Shown piece after piece: positions 24,094-36,738 of a stretch of DNA of 64,000 nt. The translations under genes and the position numbers were made by a program. This stretch comes from Dichotomocladium elegans (Eukaryota > Mucoromycota > Mucoromycetes > Mucorales > Lichtheimiaceae): positions 434,001 to 498,000 of the forward strand of contig JAIXMN010000015.1 of NCBI GenBank assembly GCA_025716815.1, in the 5' to 3' direction. How positions within the stretch are numbered: the first letter of the stretch is position 1; every line of letters begins with the position of its first letter. Under the pieces are notes generated by a model. That model worked only from the letters and a program-made list of their open reading frames with translations, made no database searches and was not told the origin of the DNA.

Positions 24094-25634
24094 ATGTCGT
24101 CCATGGATCCCTATTATGGCGCTCACGATCCCGATTCGTCTCTTCCGTCACAAAACTTCTTTGAGCAATCACCGAACCCTGATCGTTATCCCGAAGACAG
24201 CCGATTCCTTGTAAGAAAACATGGCCTCGTCTGCGAAGGGCGTGGAAGACATTCCAAGCGAATCAAAGTTCCTGATTTCGAAATAGTTAACCCGGTCCCG
24301 TTACTCGTTTCTCCTGGTGGTGATTGCTGCGTTTGAGGCAATCGTGGTGATTGCCCTAGAGGCTGCCATATTTGTGTTGTTTCTTAAAAACAAGTATGGA
24401 TCTCATACACACAAAGTGAGGAGGGGAGAGAGAAGCGCGTGAACCCAAATCTAATCCCAACATTCCTATCTATCTAGCGCGGACCGAGATCTTGGCCAGG
24501 GAATCCCTGTGTATCTCATGATATTTATCGTTTGTCAGCTTTACCAAATCGCCATTGCATGGGACGCAGTAAGCCAGACAACCTCTTATCTTGGACTTGC
24601 AACGTATCAATATGGGTCTTTTATCTACTAGGTCCGTATGCAGAATACGATTCAAGTCATTGCATTTTTCCTGCTCAATCTCTGCTGTTTCATGTACGGC
24701 AGTTTTCAATTTCAACAAATTTCAGCGGCCTTGGCAGGAACGCCTGCCCTGGCAGGTCTCAAAGTCCTTATTGATCGCCTGCTAGTGGCCAACGTGGTCG
24801 TTATCGGTCTTTGTGAAGCGCTTTACGTATACATTGGTATTCTATTGTACAAAGAGTTTGGGTATGTCTATTCGCACGCATAGGAGTAAAAGAAAGAAAG
24901 TTTTAACAACCTGCGTCTTTCCAGTTGGCAAATCTACGAGAAAATCGGTGCCGATCCAACAATACGCAGTAAGTCAACTCCGAGAAGCTATCACAACAAT
25001 AAGCTCACGCGCTGCGCGACAATATAAGACATGTACTTGTGGTACCAGATCCTACTTACAATTCTCAAGGTTGACATGTTCTTTTTTCTCGGCTATTCTA
25101 TTCAATACCTGGTTCTTGTTCTCCAATCCGGTGACGTTGAATTTCCTTTGACCGTGATTGCGTTGCCGTTGACGTGTTTATTCCTCATCTTGGCCGTTTA
25201 TGCTGTAAGCATCACATGTTGATACCGAAATCGCGCGTCGTATCCCTTCTTTTTTCTCATTGTGCCATTGTAAGGTGCGTCACGAGTCTAAGCCGCTTGC
25301 GATGATATTCTTTCTGGGCTCAGCAGCTGGATGTGCATACTTTATTTTTAAAATTGCCCGCATTTTTGACCCGACACAAGCTGACAAGTACCGCAACATT
25401 AAAAACTTTTTAACGTTTTTTGGCAAGTATACATGGATGTTTAAAACGGATGAGACATGCTAACATACATTTATTATAGCAAGCGTCTCCTTGGCGCTGC
25501 TTCTTCTGACGGTTGCCAACATTGCCATTTGCTGGTCTAATTTTAATAGGGGGCTCAAAGCCCACCTGCTGCGCGATCGCGGTGGTTACAGCGCATCGCA
25601 ACTTACAGGTGACCGCATCCTGTCTCTTGATTAG
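24094..25634 (+). CDS. Multi-pass membrane protein, UPF0658 Golgi-type
   Basis: Eight exons: 24094..24210, 24287..24393, 24478..24568, 24632..24861, 24925..24968, 25029..25204, 25275..25422 and 25480..25634, giving about 355 aa. A hydrophilic N-terminus with EQSPNPDRYPED is followed by about eight hydrophobic spans, for example SFLLVVIAAFEAIVVIALEA, MIFIVCQLYQIAIAW and NTIQVIAFFLLNLCCFMYG. This layout matches the fungal UPF0658 'Golgi apparatus membrane protein' family of S. pombe; biochemical role unknown. Intron 3 is needed to give AWDAVRMQNTIQV. Intron 7 starts with GC (TTG|GCAAGT) and is the only frame-keeping junction (FLTFF|ASVSLALLLL). The last exon is uncertain: it may stop at 25634 (QLTGDRILSLD) or splice at 25616 to an exon ending at 25827. 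Confidence 0.82.
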
Positions 25635-26007
25635 GTTGAACCCTTGGGTTCGCTTTTCTATTTTCGCTGCAGGATACATTCTCAACTTCCATTCGCATGT
25701 GCTTATTCATATTGTATTTTACCATATACCATCCTCGCTCCTTCTAATTTTTTATTTTTACCCTTTTGTGCATATCTTTCCTTTGTATGAGAAAAAGAAT
25801 CTGAACGCGAACTCATCAACGCTGTGAAGCTTTTGAGCATTATTGGGGTATTCTTATAAGGAGCAAGGTTCGGGCTACGCAGAAGTTGATATTCTTGCGG
25901 AACCACAAGGTATTATGCACTATTTTTCAAAATCAAAAAGTCGCACCCTGCCAGTTCTGAAGTCGCAGGATCGCAAAATATAAATCGCATTTTTACCCGG
26001 AAATCTT

Positions 26008-26068
26008 TACGCGTGATGACAAAGCAAATGTCGCATACATACACGGAAAGATGTCGCAAATCCATCTC
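26008..26068 (+). repeat. Imperfect direct repeat, copy A
   Basis: TACGCGTGATGACAAAGCAA and the following bases up to GATGTCGCAAATCCATCTC recur at 28068-28133 in the same orientation with a few substitutions and small indels. The two copies flank OMS1 and the transposase remnant about 2.06 kb apart. Confidence 0.7.
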
Positions 26069-26299
26069 ATCCTTATGACTCTTTCTCTTTATAAACTTTT
26101 ACATTCTGAAATGAGCAATCTATTATTTTACAACGATGGCCAAGGTCATGTCGTTGATGAGCGTGGCTGACCTGAATCTACGGACTATGTCATTGATGAG
26201 GAAATGTACTCACTTCAATCCGTTTGTTCTTACACTGAATATCTGCGTAGCATATCTTGCAAAGATAACTCTGAGTTTACTGCCACGCACATACCCAAA

Positions 26300-26670
26300 C
26301 GAAAGGATCCAGACATTCGGATGAAAAGAAGCGGGGTCAAGCGCAGTTACATAGCATACACTGTTAAGGGGAGGTCAGATTTTTCAAACGGATGTTCGAG
26401 AAGATCTTGAGTGCATCAGCTGCAGCGAAACTGCTAGGAATCCATGTTCGTTCAGCACAGCGATGGGGCTTACAAGAAGAGGTTTCTCGCACATTCTCAA
26501 TGGAGGGCATAGAAAAGTTATTCTAGGTTGCGTGGACGAGAATTTCATCCATCGTTCTAGAGCAATTGATGCAACTGAATATTATTTCAGTCCCCTAAAT
26601 GGATGAAATGTATAAATATGAACATATGGAGGGCCAATACTTGTTAATGGTTGACGCACCTACAAAGTAG
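26300..26670 (+). mobile_element. Tc1/mariner-like transposase remnant
   Basis: Frame-broken fragment. An open segment 26392-26526 reads MFEKILSASAAAKLLGIHVR then SAQRWGLQEE, a helix-turn-helix of the IS630/Tc1 type. A shifted frame next to it reads RKVILGCVDEN. From 26600 MDEMYKYEHMEGQYLLMVDA resembles the conserved segment before the second catalytic aspartate (HYLVMDNAPIH in intact copies). Stops and frameshifts separate the parts, and no terminal repeats could be fixed. Confidence 0.6.
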
Positions 26671-26971
26671 GGAGAACGGCTTTGTTTTCTGATAATACGA
26701 CAACTTTCTACCGTTGTATGTCTGCAAAACTTATTTTCGGTAACCTCTTCGTTCGTCTTCCCATTTCGCTCTGACTTGAGACTGTGCTGATGAGCCACAG
26801 AAATGCAGAGTGTATTGGTCAGTTGATCCCATGCTATTGGAGCAGTAAACGTAAGAGGTATTGAAGTGGTGCTTGTGAATCTGTAGCGTGAGTACTTTTA
26901 TTATTTGTATTTATTGGTAAGTCGGAGAAGGATCGATTCTGTAGCAGCTATGCGGCGGAAGACTGTTGCTA

Positions 26972-28096
26972 TCAGGCCTGCGGCTGCTTCGGTTTAGCGA
27001 CAATGTAGCATGTAGTACCAAGATGCCATCGATACACTTTGACAATCTCGAGCTTTTCCTTGACCCTCTCCCGTTCAAATAGTCCGATCAGGTCACGATT
27101 CCACCAGCAACCCCACCGCCGGACGTGCTTATCCACATTGCTATCTAAGATATTGTTGAGCCAATCATAATGGGACCGGCCGTGCTCCAACAGCAGGATT
27201 CGGGATTCCTCCGAGGGCTTGCATGATTCTGCAAGTTTGATGAGCGCCTCCTCTGGGTCGTGGCAGGAGCAGAGGCCGAAGGTATCAATAACAGTATCGA
27301 ACCGGCCTGCCGGTTCTTGTTTTCCTTCATCGTCCAAATTCAGCTGCTTAAATTCGGTGAATGTCTTCTTGAACTGGCTCTCGTAAGATTTGAACTTTGT
27401 TTTCGCTTCTTCGAGCATACCGCTGTTTTTGTCCGTGAACGTTGCCGAGTCAAGCTGGTCTGGTTTGTAGTAGCCAAAGTTACGTCCTGTACCTGTAGAT
27501 ACTTCGAGTACATTCCCCTGTTATGAATATATATCAAACATATACGTGTCAGCGCACTCTTGTCCTTCCATTCCTTTGTTTTGTTGTTCGACAATGACCT
27601 TGGCCTGGCCAATCAACCAGCGGCGCATCAAGCCAATGCCCATGACAAACTCGTCCCAATCTATCTCCTTGTCGTATTCTTTCGCGATTTTTGCCCACAC
27701 CGGTGTTGTGTCAAAAGATTCATTCACGGGTGTCTCTTTATCATCCGTATGGGCATGGTGTGCATGCGATGGATCGGCTTTTTTTTTGAAGACGCTCATG
27801 CTGACATAGGTAGCTGTCACATAGAGAAGACCGCCACCAATAAGAAGGGGAAGAAGCTTGGGCGCTGCCCGATTGTTGCCGCCATGGAGAGGTGGTGCAT
27901 GGGAAGCGGGAATGCTATGTGAAGTGAATTTGGTGGGGGTGGCCCGAGGGCGAAAACCCGTGGAGTTGTTTTGTCGCTTTTTGCCCATGAGCTTGCAAGG
28001 AAGGAGGCCGCGGTTAAACCCAGAAATTTTTGTGTTTATGCCCTTGACAGCTCCGATATAGCCGATATACGCGTAATGACGAAGCAAATGTCCCAT
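26972..28096 (-). CDS. OMS1: OMS1-like mitochondrial methyltransferase
   Basis: Exons are 28096..27599 and 27517..26972 over an 81-nt intron, giving up to 347 aa. The N-terminal region is basic and looks like a mitochondrial presequence; one membrane span (LLPLLIGGGLLYVTATYV) lies at residues 81-98. The class I SAM-dependent methyltransferase domain starts with motif I, NVLEVSTGTGRN, exactly at the splice junction, followed by FDTVIDTFGLCSCHDPEEAL and the C-terminal WNRDLIGLFE. Yeast OMS1 is an inner-membrane protein linked genetically to OXA1 and respiratory assembly. The start is uncertain: the ATG at 28096 lies inside a repeated sequence that also occurs at 26008-26068, so the ATG at 27988 (MGKKRQNNSTGF) may be the true one. 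Confidence 0.88.
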
Positions 28097-28133
28097 GCAC
28101 GGTAAAAGATGTCACACAAAAAAACTTCCATCT
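28068..28133 (+). repeat. Imperfect direct repeat, copy B
   Basis: Second copy of the repeat at 26008-26068. It overlaps the most upstream candidate start codon of OMS1, so it is either promoter/leader sequence that was partly duplicated or a small repeat element. Confidence 0.7.
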
Positions 28134-31096
28134 CTAAATACATCGAATCTCGAGGATATCAATGCGCCCGTCTTCTATCCGATTTGTCTGAATTCAGCGC
28201 TATTGAACAGCTTTGGCCAGTTGCGAGGAGCAAAGTAATCCTGCTAGGCTGTTGAAAAGTGAGACACAGATAAACCGAATCAGTGAAACATCGAATAACT
28301 TAAAAAGCTGAGGGATTTCGAAGGTTCTGTCTCTCATTATTACAGGTGTCTAGTCATCTATCGTAATGGGGAAAACTAGTGATAATTCTGCAGAGACCAT
28401 CACGGTATGAATATTAATATGAATACGTTAAAAAAGGAAGGGAAAAGAATGAATATAAGATATCAGATCCCAGGTTTCTTTGGGTATGTTGAAAGGATCG
28501 TTGATATATAAGACTTTGTAACTATGACGGGTGAATGGGCGCTCGACTGATTTGTATAGAACTGCTCATCCGCGAAACAGATGATAAAGAGCTCTGTCGT
28601 GCTGTGAGTTCTTTGGCTTTAATACGCAGCCCATGGCGCACAACAACACAGGCTCGTAATCAAACAATGTCGCGTCGTCTGGCAATGTTTTGCAGTTGAG
28701 TCATCGCCTTTGTTTATCTTGATCATCATGATGACAATATGGGAGAGTCAGAGGGCCCGTTTAAACTTGACTGCAACAAAACTGTGGTCTGTTAAACAAG
28801 AAGCATCGTGCAATATCAGCGATAAGAGTCGTAGATGTAAGTCTTCCGAAGGAGAATATCATCTGATATATCGGGGCACTTGTTTCAACATCGTCAATCA
28901 CATGGATGACTGATTTCTCGTGAATGATAGAGACTCTGAGCGACTATTTTCTCTTTATCAAATCCTTCCTTGGTCTCTCTTCCATGGATTATCCGGTATG
29001 AATCTTTATGCCCACGTACTTGTCATTCGAATATAACAGCGTCTGTTCTTTGTAGATTGACCGATCGTAGCCGCACTTGATGAGCCATGCAAGAAAGATC
29101 AAAACAAGATCGCATCGTCCGGTGGGGCCGCGATTTGGTCTCTGTTTTTTGCGTCTTACGTTGCCTGTGTTTGCCCTTTGCTGTCGCTTTGGCGTTACTT
29201 TTACCCCAGGTGTTCATATTTTTTTTTTGCTGTCGTGTTCCTTGTCCCCGTGCTCATCCGGTGTAAATTGCCGCTGCCCCGCCTTTCACCTGTTTCGTAC
29301 CTGCCATTGTGCCCCCAGTGTGCCTCTCCTTGCTCCTACCGCTGCTCCTGGCGCACCACGAATCTATCCACCATGGTTATCGCCATCTGCACACCTGTAT
29401 ACGCCTGGTGTGAGTCGGGTCGGTAAGTCAAAGTGTAAAAGAGGTTTTTATATTGACTGACGAAATCTTTTTATTGTTGATACGATGATTTCAGATAATT
29501 TTATGCGATTTTTTTTGTATTAAACTGTAACCACCAGGACCAACGCCAAAGCCCAGCATGATGAGCACCTGACAATAGCCTGTCAAAGATATCCTCAGCC
29601 TTATGATTAGTCTCATTATCTAGTACCAGATGATGGTCCTTCCCATTGTATCCTTGAGGAAAGTGAGTTAATGTCCAGTGTACTTCTTCCTTGTTTGGGA
29701 CTCCCCGCTTGATGATATCTACGTAACATTGAGGTTTTCCCTCCATAATTGTCGTCGACTTTGCTCTTGTCTTTGGTACTGTAACCGCTGCAAAGGTCCC
29801 TTGGCGCGTTGCGCGTCATGTTACAATGGAAACCATCCTCATCATGAAAATGCAATCTTTATTACTTGTCCCATCGACCCATCTTCCTCGGTATTGGCTG
29901 AAACTGAATCCCCTTTTTAAGGGGAGGTTAATTCGTTTCTCATACATCGATGGACAGCCGTTTCGGGTACGTTAAGTCCCTTAGGTCTTTTGAGCACTAG
30001 CTTTATAAGCTGCACTGAGGAAACTCTAAAATAGCGCTCCTATCCTCTTCATGAGTAATATGTACGCCAACGACCCCTGGCTTAAATTTCTTAAAATGCG
30101 GCCAGGACGTTTTCAGGCAGCAGCGCCTATCACTCTTGCTCAACTGACACGCATTCCTACCTGATCTGCTGCGGCTGATGCACCCAAATTTTTCACAATT
30201 ACAAGCTGGAAAACCTGATCTTGGCTTGGCCCACTATAACTTACAAAACTGCGCATACATGCCTATCTTCATTCGTCGGGAGTGTCTGTACGTATATTTT
30301 TTTTTTTTTTTTGCTTTGGGAACATGCAGAGCAACAAACTCAGTATAGCTCTTGTAAAATGCGCCACAGTTATTCTATATTGGTACATACCGACTGAAGA
30401 AAGCACATTTCCTCATCAACATCATGATCCAGGACACCTATATTTGACCGTGTTCATAAAGAGATTGATCGCTCATTCAGGGTGCTGGGTGCATATAGGA
30501 GAAGATTCAGACAGGCTCGAAAAAGGCAATGCGACCTTTGGAAATAAAGTGTAAAACCAACGCACATCACAAGATATTATGCAACATTTTGCATTATACG
30601 TTTACATGCCATAATCTAGGGTCTTGTGCATGTGGCTGCCAATCTACATAGTGGAAGCTATCCGCCTTCCGAGAAAGGATAGGTATGTAGGTACATGAGC
30701 GTGTTCTTTTGATCAAACTTGCTTTGGTTTTAATATTACACAAATGAACGCGATGTCCAAACCCTGCTCCGACATGTGCGTTTCCACGGTTGGATGGCAA
30801 AAAGCAAGGTGCTATCTTCGTCGTCTATATTGCAATACAATGAAAGGCATCATCTATGTTCTTCAGTGAAAATCTGTTCGGGACATCCCAAGATTTGAGA
30901 CTTTAATATGCAGCCTTTTACATACACACACACAACTCAACGACGGTTAAAAAAAGACTGCTCTCCGCTCTCTGCTTTCCTTGCTCCTTTTCCTTCTCCC
31001 CAAACCTCCCCCCCCTCTGTTCTCCCTTTCTCTTTTATCTAGAGCCCTGCTCCTCTCCATTCCTGCGCTTTATTTTTTTTGTTCTTGGAAATAGCA
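28134..31096. other. Gene-poor intergenic stretch
   Basis: About 3 kb with no intact gene that I can support. Short open frames near 29080-29460 (+) and 29500-29855 (-) match nothing I recognise. A T15-type run is at about 30297-30312. The last 150 bp (about 30955-31080) are very pyrimidine-rich and look like the promoter and leader of the HOOK gene. Confidence 0.5.
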
Positions 31097-34000
31097 ATGA
31101 CTTTTTCACGAATGGAAAATGCACTTGAAGATGCGTTTGTTGAATGGGTAACATTTCACGAGCTTATCTATCTACTGCGCAGAATACCCTGTTGAACATA
31201 CCGGCAATTCCTCTTTAGATCAACACATTCGACGGCAAGTCCAGTACCATTGATACCATTGTGGAGTTGGCAGACGGCACGGTTCTTTCTGAAATTCTTA
31301 TCGACATGTAATAAATGGAAGAGAACTAATAAGAAATAATGGAGCGAGTGTGCGCGAGAGGGGTTCTTTAAAAAATGAGAATACACTGTGCCGCAAACGC
31401 AAGCTCTCACACGTTTCTCTTTCTTCCCTCCCCACGTTTTATGCCGTAAAAAAGCGACGCGAAATGGTTCAAGCAGCTGAGTCACGCCGCTCGTTGCGGA
31501 ATAAACGGCGTCAATAGAAACAGCTACATAAACAGCAGCAGTAGCAGCAGTAGTTCTAGCGGTAATAATAGCGACAGCAGCTGGGTGGTCCGCCTGAACA
31601 ACCAAAAACGGATCCACAAGCTGATCACACGTTATTTTGACGAGGTGCTCGGGCAAGATCCTGAGCTGCTTCCCGTCGTTGATCTTACCGCTATTGCCAA
31701 GGAAGCAAAGCACCATGAACTCTTGCGCATGTGTCAGCTCGTCGTAGCCATTGCTGTGCAGTCTGATAATAATCGCGTTTATATCGACATGATCCAGAGC
31801 TTGTCTCAAAAGAGCCAGCATGCCTTGATGCTGTCTATCGAAGAGGCCAGTAGAAAACAGAAGATGACCGATTCAAAGAAAAACGCAACTCATCTTGTCT
31901 TCGTAAAATACCTATAGGTCATGAGCAATTTTAACAGTGACACCGAAGTATCACGCGATTCACAAGTCTCCAGCACGTCCACAGCAAGCACAGCAAGAAG
32001 TTTTGATACGTAAGTCCCAAGGAAAAAGTGGTAATGACAGGATTTTACGAACATTTCTCTTTCCTTGTAGCGACATGCCCTATCGATATCAAATCGAATT
32101 TGATAGGCTAATAGCTGAAAAAAAATATGCCGAGGCAACGCACACCCAACTCTTGATTGAGTACGATCACTTGCGTGACAAATTTGTATGTACATATCGT
32201 AACACGAGCGTGAGAGGAAGAAGTAATATTGATTTTCTATACTTCATCAGGACACACTTCTGTCAGAAAAACGCGATATAGAAGCACGTTTAAAAGAGAT
32301 GGATGAGCAGATTATTCACGCCAGCAATTCGACCAAAACTGATCTCATCATGCGCACCGAAATTGAACAACTCAGGCAGGACCTGTAAGTGTGCATGATA
32401 GAATGCGGCAACACGCAGGACACGGCATTCTGGGAGTCTCAATGTCCGTTCTTTTTCTCGATAGGGAACGGTGCGAAGAGCAGCGGATGGAAGCCGAACA
32501 CACCATAGAAAACCAACTCACATCGATCCAAGATCTCAAGCGAAGAGTAAAGATCATCGATGTTTTTGGATCGAATATCTGTAGACCCACATGTGGAGCT
32601 ACTTATACTAATGATCTCTGAAAACAGGTTGCGGAATTGACAAAAAAGGCAGAGGAGGCCGATAATCTCCGGAATGAGATTGATGAGTATCGGGCTGCAC
32701 TTCAACATATGGGAACGCTGGAAGCAACCTTGGACAAGTACGAACGTGAATCTCAGGATAGGGGAGAGCTCGAGGAGCAAATCAAGGTATGGAACATACA
32801 CTGGCAAGTATAGAGCTCGCATTCACGAGGATATCGAAGGCACTTGAAGCCCAAAACACCGATCTCTTAAAACGGAGCCATCAACTCGAAGATGAATACC
32901 GTAAAGTATTGCGATTCAAGACAGTGATGGGCTCATTTGAAGAACAAGTTCAACAACTCGCAGCAAGCAACCGTGAGCTCCTCCAAGAAAAAAAGCTGCT
33001 TCAGGAACAACTCCGCAAAATGACCGAGACTTGCGCATATCTTGAACAAGAACGAGATCGGAACGTAGAGCAAGTCGCATTATTAGAGGAACAAATCCGC
33101 GAAATCGAGTTAGGTGGAGGTAAGGAACATGGAAGTCTATGTTGCTAATATAAACATGATCTGAACATCGACTCATTATAGGTACATCAATAGAAAAGGC
33201 GATCAATACTCGTCCTAGCACAGAAATAGAAGAAGAAATTGAAAGTGATAGCAATATGGAAGAGAACCTGAAAAAGGCGAACGTTACCGAATTGTAATGA
33301 AACGAAATATCTATTTCTTATCGCTCCTAACTGATTTCGATACCTAGGCGTCTGAATATCCAGCGGCTCAAGAAGAGGATCAGAGAGATGGAAACAGGAG
33401 AAAATCTATCCGCGCAGGAGACTTCGGCTGCACCATTTGAGAAGGTGCATGATTCTTTCATGCGGTTCGGAACATTCTTAGCTAATGTCGTCTTTTCTAG
33501 GACTATGCCTCTGTTGTGGAGGAACGTGATCGATTACGGAACGAGCTCGCGCAGATCCGGAATGGCATTCCCGACTCGTTACTCGATCAGACGCAAACTA
33601 TTATGGCATTCCGATCACGTATTTTGGATCTTGAAAGAGAAGCCAAATTTCTCAAAGAAAGTACAATAAAGCTTGAGACAGACGTGATGCACGGCACACG
33701 GAGTGTGACCAAAGATCGATCCACACTCCAACAGTTCGAGAAAGAGCATGCAAAAATACAAGATCGACTGAACCGTCTTGAGGATATTACGAAGATGCAA
33801 CTCCATGACATCAATCGGATGTTGGTCGAGGCCAATTATCTCCATGGTGTCAATAGCGATGGTGCCCTAAAGGACAGACCGGTGTTGACTGAGTGAGTTC
33901 TCTTTGGCTTCTCGAAATGTTTATCTAACACTGCCGTGCTTTGTTTGTAGCGCTGATTTGGATTTAATCAAAGAACAGAATGCAAATCTTCAGATCTGCG

Positions 34001-34509
34001 TTCTCCATCTCCAAGAGTCCATTAACGAGAGTCAAAGCAAGATCCGCAAAGTCCGTGATGTAAGTCAACTTGACCTGTTTGATGTCCATGGACAGAGCTG
34101 GTACTCAGATAGTATTACCGCTTAAAAAGATTATAAAGTTGTATACCCAAGTCTTGGAGGAGATGTCAGCAAGATTCACTGGATCTCGGGCATCGGGTGA
34201 TGCAGGATTACTACTGAATCGATCGCCACGCACGAAGGAAGAAGAATATGATTTACTTAAGGTAAATCACGTTATCCTGCCTATTTGCTTAAAATTTCAT
34301 ATCATTCAACTTATACTTTGTAGAAACAAATCCATGATGTCCGGGTCCAATCTAGACGTGAGCAGCGGCTCATCATTTCTGGTTGGTATGACCTTGCACG
34401 CCATACTCAACGGGAGCCCGCAAACTTGCCTTTGGGATCTACGCCTTCCTCTTGGCTAGGAAGACAACGAAAGATTCTGGATAGCCAACTGCGGAAACGT
34501 CTATGTTGA
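31097..34509 (+). CDS. HOOK-family dynein adaptor
   Basis: Links endosomes to dynein (HookA in filamentous fungi). Fifteen exons: 31097..31147, 31219..31307, 31455..31845, 31918..32009, 32071..32185, 32251..32384, 32465..32546, 32628..32786, 32840..33119, 33182..33293, 33348..33444, 33501..33892, 33951..34059, 34109..34261 and 34324..34509, giving about 813 aa. The N-terminal Hook/calponin-homology domain (about 1-180) includes AFVEWINTF, LADGTVLSEIL, KWFKQL and RRIHKLI-like RIHKLITRYFDEVLG; a Ser-rich insertion interrupts it. A long coiled coil follows (about 250-720), and the protein ends with SSWLGRQRKILDSQLRKR, as in Hook proteins. Intron 3 starts with GC (GAG|GCCAGT); without it a stop follows KYL. 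The start of exon 14 may instead be 34130. Confidence 0.93.
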
Positions 34510-34979
34510 TCAGCACAAAATCATAACAAAATGCATCATGCATGTCAATCACTGCTACTACTACTACTACTACTAATAAATTCATCTGCATATTCTGTAA
34601 AGATACAAGATCAAAGGGGAAACATATGTACAGAAAAAGGAGGTTTTCGCTGTAGAAAACGCCGTTGCCTCATCGTCCATCCGGATGACTAGGATCCATT
34701 ATGTATGTAAGTGAAAGCATTACAGCAAAATTTCTATGCCTTTAAGTAGTGATGAGTGTCGAGGACCTCACGGCCAGGTTGATTGAATGTCTTATCTCCC
34801 TAACGAGATTTCTACGTATAAAAAATATAGGATATATATCGAAAAAAATATGCGCCATAATTTTCAGGGTCCGGTCGTGTCTCCTGGAAATGCGTCCGGA
34901 CCGGCTTGGCTGCTATACTCTTCTCTTCCTCTCTATTGTGGTATAGCGATTGAGTCCTACACTTTCAAAACGAAACGTC
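34510..34979. other. Intergenic between HOOK and guanine deaminase
   Basis: About 470 bp. Contains a CTA triplet run (34554-34573), an AATAAA at 34575-34580 suited to HOOK polyadenylation, and the promoter of the deaminase gene. Confidence 0.5.
34575..34580 (+). terminator. Polyadenylation signal
   Basis: AATAAA 66 bp after the HOOK stop codon, directly behind a CTA triplet run. Confidence 0.45.
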
Positions 34980-36542
34980 ATGAAACTATCGATTTTTCAC
35001 GGAACCTTTATCCATTCTCTGTCTGTGCATGAACTCGAAATCATCGAGAATGGTCTTTTAACTGTCGATCGTGACACTGGCAACATCATCGGACTTGAGC
35101 GCAATGTCGTCTATCCCGACGATCATCTCAAAGATCTGGATCCTGCTTCCTATGAGGTAAATCCTTTTCCTCGAGAAGTTGGCCTCTAGTTTCCCTCATG
35201 TATCTGAAAATTGTAATATACAGATTCACCGACTTTTGCCTCACCAATTCCTATTTCCTGGGTTTGTTGACACGCACGCAGTAAGTCCATATAAAGAGCA
35301 TGAAGTGACACGGGCATGAGGACATGCCAGGGATGGGGGCACTGTTATCCTGCACGTCGGGAATATTTTTTTTTCTGTCTGCTGTGGGAAAGGGGACCAT
35401 TACTAAATTAGGGCGGGTGCCTCTTGGTTATATAGCATGCACCTCAATATGTGTTTTCCGGTTCGGGCATGCAGCTGCAACTACTGGACTGGCTTGAAAC
35501 GAACGTTTTCCCCGTTGAGTCCTCGTTCAAGGACACGCAGGTGGCCAAGCGGGCGTACCATAAAGTGGTTTCGCGGTTCCTGCGAAACGGCACGACGACG
35601 TGCAGCTGGTTTGCCACGATTCATCTTGAAGCGTGCAAGGTGCTGGTGGACACCATTGAGCAGCTTGGACAGCGTGCGTACGTGGGCAAGGTGAACATGG
35701 ATCAAAACAGTCCAGAGTACTACATTGAGACGACCGAGGCCAGTCTGAAGGACACGCGTGCCTTTATCGAATACGCGCTAGAGAAGCGCTTGGTGACGCC
35801 GGTGGTGACGCCCCGGTTCGCCATCACCTGCTCATCGCCGCTCCTCCATGGCCTGAGCGCCCTGGCGGCTGAGTTTGACTTGCCCATCCAGACGCATTTA
35901 TGCGAGAACAAGAACGAGATTAAATTTACCCGGTCCTTGTTCCCCGACTCGGCACACTACACGGGCGTGTACGCCGACCATGGCCTGTTGAACGCCAAGG
36001 CTTATATGGCCCACTGCGTTCATCTGACAGAGGCTGAAATCGACCTGATCAAGGAAAAAGACGTGGGCGTGGCGCACTGTGCGAACTCGAACTTTTCGCT
36101 GCAGAGCGGTGTCTGTGATGTGCGCCAGTTTTTGGAAAAGGGCATCAAGGTCGGTCTAGGCACCGATGTGGCTGGTGGATTCGCGCCGTCCATGCTTGAC
36201 GCCATCCGCTCTTCATTCTTTGCATCCAAGGTCTGCTTGATCCACCATCGCGACGTCCTTGACAAGCCTTACAACCATCTCAGCACTGCTGAACTTGTCT
36301 ATATGGCCACGCTCGGTGGTGCGCGCGTTCTTAATCTTGACGAGAAGATTGGCAATTTTGCGGTCGGCAAAGCATTCGATTGCCTGATGGTCGACCTAGG
36401 TGGCAGCGGCCCCGTCGACTTGATGGGCCACGAGACGAAATTGGAAATGCTCGAAAAGTTTCTGTTTAACGGAAGCGACCAGTCCCTTTCCGATGTCTAT
36501 GTGCAGGGCCGGCGCGTCGCCGGTGCACGCCCCGCCCAATAA
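34980..36542 (+). CDS. GUD1: Guanine deaminase
   Basis: Zinc enzyme converting guanine to xanthine and ammonia. Exons are 34980..35156, 35224..35280 and 35436..36542, giving 446 aa, the usual size. The metal site is visible as PGFVDTHA|HAPQY across the second intron (HxH), THLCEN, AHCVHL and GLGTDVAGG. Substrate-site context CANSNFSLQSG is also typical. The 155-nt second intron is longer than average here. The start at 34980 (MKLSIFHGTFIHS) gives the standard N-terminal beta strand. With urease 14 kb away, two nitrogen-recovery enzymes are in the same region, though not adjacent. It is convergent with the 5-phosphatase gene, with only about 195 bp between stops. Confidence 0.96.
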
Positions 36543-36738
36543 TTGGGATTCATAACCAACCAACCAACCCGTGGCCCAATGCCATCCTTGTGGATTCACC
36601 TACTGCCACCCTTTCCAGCAACCTAATAATCGCATGCTGATACCAGTTTTGTAGACAAATGTGAAAGTGTATACACACACACAATGGTTTCCTCTCCCTC
36701 TTTTTTTTTTCTTTCTTTCTGGTGTTCTATTATTATTG

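Larger units (their letters stand above)
25635..26971. other. Intergenic with transposon remnant and repeat copy
   Basis: Contains the upstream copy of a direct repeat (26008-26068) and a broken Tc1/mariner-like transposase (about 26300-26670), both listed separately. Otherwise AT-rich without genes. Confidence 0.5.

Noticed and set aside
29501..29855. Two overlapping minus-strand frames with LVLDNETNHKAEDIFDRLL
   Set aside because: No family match and no splice model; may be chance or an old remnant.
34554..34573. CTA triplet run considered as coding
   Set aside because: It lies after the HOOK stop codon in the 3' untranslated region.
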